This document shows, piece by piece, positions 23,701 through 34,040 of a DNA stretch of 64,000 nt. This stretch comes from Codonopsis lanceolata. Lineage: Eukaryota; Streptophyta; Magnoliopsida; Asterales; Campanulaceae. The notes under the pieces were generated by a model. The model was not told where the DNA came from. It made no database searches and saw only the letters and a program-made list of their open reading frames with translations. The DNA lies in NCBI GenBank assembly GCA_013146195.2, contig CM028377.1, positions 36,647,632 to 36,711,631 on the forward strand, given 5' to 3'. The translations under genes and the position numbers were made by a program. The first letter of the stretch is position 1; each line of letters opens with the position of its first letter.

Positions 23701-24043
23701 GGATTTCACCATCTTCGTCATCAGATACTTCATTATTCTCGCGAGCATCCCGCGGATCATCATCATCCTCATCTGAAAACTTTCCATCATACAGCTCCTG
23801 CTGGTCCTGTGGCTTCCCCCTTTTATGGTTGATTGCAGGGGTAGGTTCCTCGTCTTCTTCATCAGAGTTGTAATCTCTCACCCTTTTGCGAATTATTTTT
23901 TTCATTTTTCTATCTATTTTGACTTTCTCTCCATTTCCCTGAAACACTTTCACCTTTTTCTTTCCCTTCCTACCCTTTGTGTGCACAAAATTCCTCTTCT
24001 TTGGGCCTTCGCCAGTTTGATGTATCTGAATTTCTTCAGCCAT
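18436..24043 (-). CDS. RRP15: RRP15-like ribosome biogenesis protein, eight exons
   Basis: Nucleolar protein; yeast Rrp15 acts in early 60S assembly and 27S pre-rRNA processing. Exons on the minus strand: 24043-23609, 23012-22911, 22768-22687, 22571-22552, 22455-22395, 18942-18863, 18720-18622, 18495-18436. All junctions are GT-AG and in phase; 312 aa. The ATG has a good plant context (GCCATGGCTG). The N-terminus is basic (KGRKGKKKVKV), followed by acidic runs (NSDEEDEE, SDEDDDD). The conserved RRP15 core follows: GITKLTEGCKAFRMAFKKI (about 117-135), GPVLSAHKKLVAEKL, KGHVKPLNYLDLHEKFLIGV, VVKLFNAVNKAQ and KRRKQAFFSELDKTP. It ends MDSSSDDE. Intron 5 is 3.4 kb because of a hAT insertion. No frame damage; likely functional. 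Confidence 0.95.
20005..21812. mobile_element. Non-autonomous hAT element in RRP15 intron 5
   Basis: A perfect 8-bp target duplication ATCCTTTG lies at 19997-20004 and 21813-21820. Ends are TAGGGGTGTAA and TTACACTCCTA. Sub-terminal zones are dense in GGTTTGG/GGTTCGG and AACCGAACCG motifs. Inside, a unit of about 513 bp is repeated in tandem (20131-20642 and 20643-about 21155), each copy with a TA microsatellite and a CT-rich stretch with CAAACCCTAGCCGTCGC. No transposase domain; the internal ORFs are low-complexity. The element lies inside the intron and does not touch splice sites. Confidence 0.9.
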
Positions 24044-24931
24044 GGCCTTACTTCTGCGAAGAGTTATAAAAAATTAAACAAGTTTAAAATGGTCACGGTG
24101 CCCAAATTAAGCCAGTTTATCTAGTACACCCCTTGGTGGAAAGATGCAAGTACAGTAAAAATTATAAGCATACACCCTAATCAGAATGACTCCAATTTTC
24201 CTTTCCACAGTGTGCAACCTTCCCTGCTGACTCATCTCAAACAGAGAAATAACAGAACACAATTATTAGCACTTAAAATGTCCCAGCATACCCCTTGAAC
24301 CAGTATATTAGTTAAACAGAACATAGACCACACACCATCTGCTCAGTTCCACTATATCTTACATATGATGCTTGAATAAGCAAACATGCCTGCTATGTGG
24401 ATTCCCAGCCATGTCTATCAGAGAGACAAATATCTTACACCCATGGATCGTGTGCCTGGTGCACAAGACCTTCTTCACTCATTTACAAGAATATATAGAA
24501 GCAGAAACCAAATTGGTTGTATTCACAGAGTCAACTTAAAACTAGAGAGACGGATGGACATCAACTTAAAAAAGGTGTGTGAAAAAGTAATCTGTTTAAT
24601 GGTGTGCAGACTAAAAGCTCTTGAGAAGAAAAAGTGCAAAGCCTTCAGAGGTTATAAAGCCGCTGACAGTTGCTGCCCTTGACAAATGCGAACACTATGA
24701 ATTTAAATAAACTTTAAAAAGAGAAGGACAGAACATCAGCATACGTTCCATTGGCACTACCTTAATTAAATTGCTGCACAACCCACTCTTATGCGGCTAC
24801 CATCTAGGTCATCCATGGTTCTATCAAGTAAACTTGCATCAACATTTGCTCACCTTTGATAAAACAACCAGCGGTGAAGTTTTTTTTTCTTCTCTTATAC
24901 ACTAAATTTTATATGAGAGATATAAATGATA
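24044..24931. other. Upstream region of the RRP15-like gene
   Basis: This should contain the promoter and leader of the minus-strand gene that starts at 24043. I see no strong TATA box. The ORF at 24386-24682 has no family resemblance and is probably chance. Confidence 0.5.
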
Positions 24932-25189
24932 CTCCCTCCGTCCTTAAATAATCGTCCTAGTTGACCCGACGCACAGTTTAAGAAAAAACAATTGACTTGA
25001 TTATTTATATTGGTTTAATGTGTAGTTTCTTTTAAAGCCCATGTGTATGTGGCCCATAATTAAAGTAGAGTGAAAAAGTAAGGATAAAGTGGTAAAAGTG
25101 ATGTTCTAAAAAGGTAAGTTTCAAACTGGACAATTATTCTGGGACGGACGAAAAAGGAAAGGAAGACGATAATTTAGGGACGGAGGGAG
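24932..25189. mobile_element. Stowaway MITE with long inverted ends
   Basis: Ends CTCCCTCCGTCCTTAAATAA and TTTAGGGACGGAGGGAG are inverted over about 25 bp, flanked by TA on both sides. The 258-bp size and termini are standard for Stowaway. Confidence 0.9.
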
Positions 25190-25229
25190 TAGTTGATATT
25201 TTTAGCTGCACTCAATTTTAACACTAGTC

Positions 25230-26190
25230 TGAACCAGGCCTAGAAAGATCATGAGATTTAAGTTCACTCGGCATGGTAGTTTGATCATAAGGCCACTGCA
25301 CAGATCACCTATCTTGCGGAAAACTGCTTGCCCCCAAAGGTGTAATGGAAGCCCTAAGGCCCTGACCCAAGCAACCTAAGGCTTCCCATTGTCACGTATA
25401 CAGTATCCCCCCTCACTCCAGTGCTCAACTAACCAGGGGTTCTTGATTGACCAGTCAATTTTTCTCTCTAAGGATGCATTGTGGTTCGGTGTTTGAAGGA
25501 AATTCAAAGAGAAAGTGCTTCCCATAGAGGTCCGTCGCCTCAATACATCCAGTCGTTTTCCACCGTAGGTCCACCCACTTCTGCATATCTTGATTCGACG
25601 GAATTGGGCAGTCGGCGTCCCCCACTTTTCCTACCAAGCATCTCTCAAAGAAGACCAAAGCCCCCTTGCATGAACTCTCCTCGACTTCGAAATCCAGCCC
25701 TGAACATCTTGTTGAAGGCTTACACCGGAGGTCTAAGTCGGGCCATGGAGGAATCTCCGCCGCTTCTTTGTATGACTTGGGGGGTTTCTTCTGTTCAGGG
25801 TTTCTCTCTAGCACAAACCTTTTAATTCTCCCTGCAAGTAGATCCCAGCCACGATTTTCCACCACTTCTGGAATAATGATGACCCCATAACCCCCCTTGC
25901 TTGCCTGATGCCAGTACCCTTAGGAAGTTTCCAGATATGTTCTTCTCCTTAGCAATAACGACCTCTCTCCATTTCGTTTGCCTTTTTCTCCAGAAGGAGC
26001 CTCTGGTGCTAGAAGCCTTTTCCATCCACTCGCAAACCGACATAAGCTCACGGAACGAATGCTCCAATTTATGTGTTCTTCCTCTTGATTTCTCCACCAG
26101 CTAGAATTTGGCACAACCTTCATCATGAAAATAAAGGGCATCGTAGGTCTTCCCACCCACTTGGAAGTAGATCTCGTTGTCACCGATTGG
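25230..26190 (-). pseudogene. LINE ORF1 N-terminal fragment (DUF4283-like)
   Basis: Minus-strand translation resembles the N-terminal part of plant L1 ORF1: a VVENRGWDLLAG segment, then a DUF4283-type domain (ALVFFERCLVGKVGD, MQKWVDLRWKTTGCIEATDL, HFLFEFPS), then the usual NPWLVEHW and AWVRALGLPLHLW motifs. Frames shift near 25920, 25860 and 25455. It stops before any zinc knuckle or ORF2. It lies 3' of a separate LINE whose own ORF1 lacks this domain. Confidence 0.75.
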
Positions 26191-26735
26191 ACTCACCAAA
26201 TTTGTAACTTCATTTTGAAAAGAATCCTAACTTATTCTGTATCTAGCAATTATATCTTTACATCACCACATCTTTTATTCAGTTCCGGTAATCACATCAT
26301 CGTTGGCCTATATGGCTCAATATTGGTATATTTTAGTTCTTTACAACAAATATGACTTTTAAGGTTTATCCCAAAAGTGTCTACCACATACTAAAAATTA
26401 TGAATTCCTACTTATCCAAAAAAAAAAAAAATGAATTCTCTAATGGTTGGTAATCCCCAAAACAAGACTAAGAGCTACTACGTCCACTCGTCAAACAACA
26501 TATCACCAATTTTATTTTTTTGATAAAGGTAAGAGTATATATATCAGAGCGTCAAAACAGGTGACACATCCTTTCTACACAAGAAGTGTATATTGCCAAA
26601 AAGACTAACTAAGATTAGAAAAGGTATGAACAAAATCTACAAAAGAGGCTGTCAATGGAATATGTGATTGTAATGGAATGTGTGATTGTTCAGCCCATGC
26701 ACACCACAAAAGCAGGAGCCGAAGCAAAACACTCT

Positions 26736-29700
26736 TCAAATCTGATTTGGTCCCTTCCTCATTGTCAAAAGCCCTACGGTTTTTCTTTCCTTATCGTCCA
26801 CCACACCCCCAAGGGAGCAACTTCCCAAATGGTGTTTATGTTCTTCCTCCACCAAAAATATCTCCGGCTCCACAATAGATCTTTGGGGGTCTCCGAAAGC
26901 ACCCATGCCACGTTGAACAAACGAAACATGAAATTCCACAGTTCCCCTACCATCGGGCAATGCATAACCAAGTGATTTTACACTCCTCACACTCGTTCCA
27001 CAAATAGCATTTGTTAACATATTTAAACCCTCTTTTCCTCAGGCTATCACCGGTTAAAATTGCCTCGTTCGCCACTTCCCACGCAAAAAGGGCTACTCGG
27101 TTTGGAGCTACCGTTTTCCATACTCACTTCCATGGGAGCAGGAGCCCTTCTCTTTCTAACAGCTTTGAATAGTAACCTGACTAAGAATATGTTATCCTTC
27201 CCCCCTACCCAAATCACCATGTCATTCTCACAACCAACTTTTTGAGCGTCAAGAAGCTCAAAATATCTCGACACCGACCACCCTCTAAACGTCGGGTTCC
27301 AAATCACCTAACCACCCTTTAAAGATATCACGGAGCTCATCAAGCTATCCTTTTCCCTAGCCATAGAGAAAAGCTCAGGAAAAGGATGTAAGCAACTCCG
27401 CATCTCCACACCATAAGTCTTTCCAGAACTTCACCGTCGCCCTAGAAAAATTTCAAAAGATATGTTTCTACCAAAAGCATTCCAACCTTTTCTAATGCCT
27501 TTCCACACTCCTACCCCAAAAGCCTTATCGGTCTCTGCCAGAAACCACAAATGGTTCCCCAAACCGTAATTGCTCTCCACCACTCTCCTCCAAAAGGCCC
27601 CCTTATCCGACAAATACCTCCAAAGCCACTTCCCAAGCAAGGCTTCTTTAAACAACTTCAGATTCTTAATACCTAAACCTCCTTTCCCTAAACCTAAGTT
27701 GCCGGTATCCCATTTGACAAGGTGATATTTCCTCACTGACGACCGACAAGAAATCCCTCTCCAACTTCTCTAGTCTTTTCCGAACCAAAGCAGGAACTAC
27801 AAACAGAGATAGGAAATACGTAGGCGTGCTCGAGTGCGTATTTTTTACCAAAACAAGTCTCCCTGTTTTTGAGGGATACTGCTTCTTCCAACCCTCCAAG
27901 CGTCGTTCAAATTTTTCAACCACTGTATTCCACATTTTTATTTTAGAATGGAGCTCCGATTGGCAACCCAAGATACATAGACGGAAGATAGGAAACCTTG
28001 CACCCGAAAAATGAGGCCAAAGTCCCTACACCTTGTACATCACCCACAGGAATGATATCGCTTTTGGAAATGTTGATACGAAGACCTGAGGCCGCCTGAA
28101 AGAAGAGCAACACCATCCTTAGATAACCCAATTGGGATCGTTCCGCACCACAAAAGACCAAGGTGTCATCTGCAAAAAGATGGGACACCAGAGTCTCCGG
28201 ACTATCCCCCCCCCCAACTGAACTCACTGATGTAACCACCCAAAACGGCTTTCTCCATGAGTTTGCTAAGAGCCTCCATAACTATGATGAACAAAAACGG
28301 AGAAAGAGGATCTCCTCGTCTCAAACCCCTCGAGCTCGGAAAGAAACCTGAGGGTTCTCCGTTTACCAACACCGAGAACCTAGCTGAAGAAATGCAAAAA
28401 TGAATCCACCTCCTCCACTTATAGCCAAACCCCACTATTTGCATAAGATACAGCCTAAAGCCCCAATTTACATGATCATACGCCTTCTCAATATCTAACT
28501 TGCAAAGAATTCCCGGAACTCCATTTTTAATCCTGCCGTCCAAAATTTCATTGGCAATCAATGACGCATCAAGGATTTGCCTCTCCTTAACAAAAGCGTG
28601 CCGAGTCTCGGAGATAATCTTTCCCAAAACCTTCCTCAACCTCTGAGACAACACCTTGGAGATGAGTTTATAAACCCCGCCAACTAGACTGATAGGTCTG
28701 AGATCCTTCACCTCGCTGGCCCCTTCTTCTTTGGAATCAATGCAATGAACGCAGTGTTGAGACTATTCTCAAACTGCAAACTATCATGAAAGGAATTAAA
28801 GACCTTCAAAATGTCATCCTTCACCACTTCCCAGCAGTGCTGAAAAAAGGCCAAAGAAAAACCATCACGCCCCGGGGCTTTGTCCCCACTCATACTCCGC
28901 CGCCACCACTTCTTCCTCTGTAAACACCTGTTCCAAACAATCTGCATCAACAGCATCAAGAGTTTTGAAACTGACTCCACCCAGATCAGCTCTACACTCA
29001 CTTCTGTCCCTGTACAGGTTCTGATAAAAGCCCACAATATCATTCTTAACCTCTTCCTGTTCTTGCAGTGTGACGCCATCTATGGCGATCTTATGAATGT
29101 GATTCGCTGCAGAATGAACACTCGCGATACGCTGAAAAAAATTGGTATTTTTGTCTCCCTCCCTTAGCCATTGAATTTGGGACTTTTGCCTCCAACTTAT
29201 CTCCTCGCTTTTAAGAAGGCGTTCCAGCTCTTTATTGAGGTCCGCTCTACGCCTTACCTGAGCCTCATTTCTCACTCCTCCCCCAGCGCTTTCGTCAAGA
29301 CTCCTGATCTCCGCTTCCAAATTTTTTATTTTGAGGTCTAACCTTCCGAAAACTTCTCTGTTCCATATTTTTAAATCCTCCTACGGTGCTTTTAGCTTCT
29401 TAGCTAAGACGAAGCCTGGATCCTCCTTAACAGCATATGAATTCCATCTCTCCTTGACCCAATCTGCAAATCCCTGCTCTTTAAGCCATATATTCTCGAA
29501 TCTGAATGGCGTTTTCCTTCTAGTCCAGTCACCGCACTCCAAAAGAAGGGGAACATGATCAGACAAAATTCTGGGAAGGCAAGACTCTAGATTCGCAAAA
29601 GCTATCTTCCCAATATGCAAAAACAAGGAACCTATCAATCCTTGAAAATTGGTGCCTACCTCCATTTCTGAACCAAGTAAAGTCTCCCCCCTCCAACGGC

Positions 29701-30231
29701 AAATCCACTAATTCCACTTCATTAATAAAGTCATTAAATTCTGTCATCGCAGAAGTGAATGCTCCGACTCCCGAACGCTCGTGAGGGAAATGAGCAACAT
29801 TAAAGTCTCCCCCTACACACCACGGAACATTCCACCTCCTTCTAATTGTCTCTAGCTCTACCCATAAATTTCTTCGCTCCACAGCAGATGAAGGGCCGTA
29901 AATTCCAGAAAACAGCCAGTTTCTATTGGATTCCTCAAAACTCAGCACACAAGAAACCGAGTAATCACCCACACTCGCTTCTACCTTTGAAACAATACTC
30001 CAGTCCCACATGACTAAAATTCCACCCACTGTATCCACCGCCTTTAAACATGCCCAGTCAACCCATCTGTTGTCCCACACACTGTTTACCAAATTCCACT
30101 CCATAGCTTCCATTTTTGTTTCTATGAGACACCACGTGCGGCTTCCATCGACGCAAAGCTGCCCTTATGAGTAACCTTTTATCCATGTCTTTTAATCCCC
30201 ACACATTCCAAACAATAATAAGCATATTCAT
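26736..30231 (-). pseudogene. LINE ORF2: endonuclease, reverse transcriptase, zf-RVT
   Basis: Starts MNMLIIVWNVWGLKDMDKR (minus strand, ATG at 30231), the normal beginning of the endonuclease domain. Domains in order: endonuclease (VGGILVMWDWS, GGDFNVAHF, SRIDRFLV) 30113-29559; linker 29665-28865; reverse transcriptase (LRPISLVGGVYKLISKVL, CKLDIEKAYDHVNW, LRRGDPLSPFLF, HLFADDTLVFC) 29079-27943; C-terminal LGIKNLKLFKEALLGKW; zf-RVT region with CYLWNECEEC near 27000. Several frameshifts and stops divide the frame, so it is inactive. The catalytic FADD is still intact. Confidence 0.9.
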
Positions 30232-30326
30232 AATTAAACTTTGTTCACATCCCTGTCCAGCAGCCCGCTGATATTAATCTGCTCAAAGTTCAGGCTGCAG
30301 CGCAGTTGCTTCAGTTCCCTCATCCC

Positions 30327-31503
30327 CTATGCACTGCAACTACTTTGCTTTTTGATGCTATTACCCCTCGAAACCTTACGGTTCTGATCTATGTCCATGA
30401 GCAGATTCAAGATTTTGTCATCATAACCATTGTAAGACACTCCTAAAAATTTCCCAAAACCTTTAATGCGACTTTTGACCCAGCCAGAGATGTCCTCCTC
30501 CCCTACACCGTCCGTAATAGCTTCGGCAGCACTAAAAACAGGGGGTGGAATCGCCACGAGTGGGGTGCACTCCAAAGGCTCTTCCAAATCGTCGCCCGAA
30601 CACTCGCTAAATTCACCACTAGGTGAGCAGCAACTATTCTCTTGGTTAAGGTCTGTGACACCATCCTCCATAGAAGGCTCAGCCTGAATATCCTCGTCAC
30701 AGTTCGCAGGATCAGCCATGTTACCTGATACCTCACCTACACCAGAACTCTCCATGTTCAACAACTCCGGCAGAACTAACTCCTCCAAGGTTTTCATAGC
30801 AACCCCTTCATTCTGGACGTATTCTCCATCCTTCAAATCTCGCTCCATCAGAGTTCTTTCACTATTGCGTAATCTCAGCACTGCCTCTACATCGACAATA
30901 AATACCCTTCTTCCTCGAACTACATCGACGAAAACCTCTTTCAAGCCCTCCTGCCTCGCCATATTCTGCCGCAGCACTTCAACTTCATCAAGATTTTGTT
31001 GATGCGAACCTTCCGACCCCTTCTGCTCTTCTGATTTCTTCGCGTTGCTAGTCTGCGACTTACTACACCTCGCCTCGCTCACTGGTACCTCAGTTTTGTT
31101 CAACATGGCTGCCATCTCACCTTGGGGACTAGAAGGAGCTGGCCCAGAACCTCCAACCTCCTCACAGGACACCCACCCTGGCCCATTCGCCTCCTTTGAG
31201 GAATTTCCCCTTGAATTGTTACAGCTAGAAGGCCCACACCCACTGTCACCCTTTAACCCTACTGAATGGTTCAACCCACTGTCCAATCCTCCCTTCTCAC
31301 GGACCACCTACTTACCCTTTTTGGGCCTTGTGAAATTTGTAGGGCCTGTATTACCCCCATTCCTCTTTCTGACTGGGCCAGCCCAAGAAGAAAACCTTGA
31401 GCCTGCACCTTCTTGAGAACGAGCCCCCTTCAATACGACACCGTTTAGATTTTTAGGTTTGAGATTTGAATTCCCTGCACCCCGTGTGCCTCCCCAGCCT
31501 TTT
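30327..31503 (-). pseudogene. LINE ORF1, C-terminal part
   Basis: A long open frame (326 codons from 31307) plus upstream sequence separated by one in-frame stop near 31310. The protein is hydrophilic, Ser/Glu/Gly-rich and ends GNSIKKQSSCSA, about 95 bp before ORF2. It contains VKSRIKGFGKFLGVSYNGYD, a motif I associate with the tail of plant LINE ORF1 proteins. No DUF4283 or zinc knuckle is present in this segment. It would encode the RNA-binding partner of ORF2 but is incomplete. Confidence 0.65.
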
Positions 31504-32317
31504 ATGAAGTCGTACGATTTACAATGGAAAGTAATGCAAGGTTCAAGAAACTCTTGGAGGATATGTTCTGTGGAAACAATTAGGTACACAAAGCAAACAT
31601 AGGGCAACACACATTAGCTATGAGGAAATCTACCTATCCGTTGCAATGGTAGGTTTCCTCTTCTTCTCCTTATTCCAAACTATAATGACAGTATGGTTAA
31701 ACCATCACTGCTCATAAACATCAATTCATTGTGTTCTCTCTTTCTAAACCAAGCAAGGTAAGCTCTGCCACATGACAACTTTATATATATATATATATAC
31801 ACTGAATTTTCTTAAGAGGCCAAACATCAAACACCTTGTAGGCAGAATGAAATTGATTTTGGTTGTTGAGCTCTAAACTAGTTCCTTAACTATTAGCATC
31901 CACATTAAACCAAATTTGATGTTAATACTCACATAACAGTGAAAGGACATGGGAAATTAAAACTTTAGGGAAACTTATAGTTATCTAAGTATCCCCATAA
32001 CAGTCCAAAATCTAGTATTAGGGCATAGTTACAATCTTACATAGGTCACGTATTAAGGCATAGTTACATAAGCATGGTTTAGGGCACAGATTAAGTAAGG
32101 AAAGAGAGAGGTGCTTCCCAAATGAACTCAGATTGAGGATGTAACAAGTTCAAATGACGAACCAAGCCCTAATCGCAGATTACCAGATTTTGCCTAAGAA
32201 ATTTGCATGAAAACGGATGATAAAGGAAGAAAATCAGTATGCAATTAGGGTTTTGCTCCTATTATGAGTGTTTGGAAGACTAAAGAGAGCTTGGGAGAAA
32301 GGCTAGTGCGAGACAGA
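31504..32317. other. AT-rich region without recognised gene
   Basis: No coding pattern, inverted repeat or family resemblance stands out. A short TA run lies near 31783-31798. It separates two minus-strand LINE copies. Confidence 0.6.
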
Positions 32318-33485
32318 CATTTTTTTGATAAGTAATAATTGTATTAGAAAGAAACTCCTAAAAAGGAGGCACAGCCATGTACACAGGGAATATACAAAAC
32401 CTAAAAACTATACACTATCCGTAATATTAACCAAAAGATCCCCTTCAACCTGGTCAATGTCTTCGTTCCAGAACTGTAAGGACTGTCGTTCATCTCCCTC
32501 TTGATCCGGACTACATCAGTCTCCTCGTTATCAAAATTTCTTCTATTCCTCTCTCTCCAAACATTCCACCAAAAAGCCAAAGGAATAGTTCCCCATTTGT
32601 TCTCTTTCCTTTTTCTGTTGAAAGATTCCCACCCACTAAGGAGATGATCAACTGATCTGGGCATAACCCACTGCAGACCTATACGGAGGAAGAAGGAACT
32701 CCACAGCTCCCTACAACTACAACTGAAGAGTGAAGAAGCAAGAGATCAACAGTTTCCTCCTCCTCTTTGCACATGAAGCACCGGTTGACATAAATTCACC
32801 CTCTAGCTTTCAAATTATCCGCCATTAATATTGCTCCCCGAGCCACTTGCCAAGCAAAAAAAGCCACCCTTCGAGGAGCTTTTGCCCTCCAAATTGCCTT
32901 CCAAGGAAATAGACCTTTGTCCTCCTTCCTTAAGCAAGAGTATAGACTTCACTGAGAAGGTCTTCAATCTAGATCCCTCCCACTTCACTTTATCCACACC
33001 CAAACCCCTCCTCTTAACCTTATAAAGCTTCTCGAATAGCCTAGAGATGTCACCAATCTCCCCATCATGTAAATTTCTACGATACATAGGGTTCCAAACA
33101 TCTCGCCCTTCCATAACCACCACGACTGAATTCACCATCTCATCTTGATTGACAGCAATATTGATCAGATTAGGAAATTCTTGTTGCTGGGTAAGCTCTC
33201 CACACCATTTATCCTTCCAAAACCGCACCCTCTCTCCCCCACCAATATCGAAAGACACCAAATTCTCAAAGAAGACTACTATGCAAGATACCCTTCCAAA
33301 CATTCAACCCATGAGGATAAGACACTTCCTTTCGAAACCAGTTATGACCCCCTAACCCGTATTTACTATCGTCCACTTTCTTCCACAAAGATCCTCTATC
33401 CACCAAATACCTCCCCATCCACTTACCCAAAAGAGCAATATTGAAAGTCTTAATATTTTTAACCCCCAACCCTCCATTCCTCGCA
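32318..33485 (-). mobile_element. 5'-truncated LINE (C-terminal ORF2)
   Basis: Minus-strand translation covers only the end of ORF2: MGVKNIKTFNIALLGKWMGR, then FDIGGGERVRFWKDKWCG and WNPMYRRNLHDGEI, and the zf-RVT segment ending WRERNRRNFDNEETDVV. The 3' tail reads TTATCAAAAAAA (near 32320). 5' truncation with an intact tail is the usual outcome of LINE integration. Frames are broken near 33270 and 32800-32665. It is of the same family as the LINE at 26515-31503. Confidence 0.85.
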
Positions 33486-34040
33486 CTGCTGCAAATCGTG
33501 CGATGTTAAGGCTCGCTGATAGTATGATTTGGGTAATAGGGTGGAGAGAAAGAATAGTGCTAAATGGCTCAAATTTATCCAGATCAAAGGTATTTAATAC
33601 TCCCTAAACCATTTGAAAAAGACATATTTATCCTTTACATATTTTGACTCAAATTGATTGGATTCATTAATTGTTAGTAACCTTCCATCTTCTCCACATG
33701 ATTTTTTCATTAATGGAAAAGGGTAATTTAAGTTAGCTCTTCTTTATTGTTTTAACTATTACAATATTACATCCATTGAGCCGGATCAAATAAATCCATT
33801 AAGATTTATTGGGAGAGAAATTAGAATGCACGGGGGAAATTATGAGGCACTTTTTTTTATTTTATTTTTTTGGTTGGGTTTTACAGCATTTTAATTTAAC
33901 GTTGTTTTAGAGATTATAATAGGGTATAACAACATTTATATAAAAAAAAAAACTTTATAGACTTAAAGACAATGTAAACAACTAAACGTTGTTATTCAAG
34001 GGTATCCACAACGTTTTTTTTCACTAAATGATGTCCTTAA
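33486..34040. other. AT-rich spacer, no gene recognised
   Basis: Directly precedes a LINE ORF2 start but shows no ORF1 coding pattern. It contains oligo-A and oligo-T tracts only. Confidence 0.6.

Larger units (their letters stand above)
26515..31503 (-). mobile_element. L1-type LINE, nearly full length but decayed
   Basis: Reading on the minus strand: C-terminal ORF1 (31503-30327), ORF2 (30231 to about 26736), then a 3' tail ending TTATCAAAAAAA at about 26515. The tail motif is the same as in the LINE at 32318-33485. The 5' end lacks the DUF4283 part of ORF1, so the copy is 5' truncated or rearranged. Target duplications were not identified. Confidence 0.8.

Noticed and set aside
24386..24682. 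98-codon ORF upstream of RRP15
   Set aside because: No recognisable domain, no splice partner, and ordinary AT-rich flank composition.
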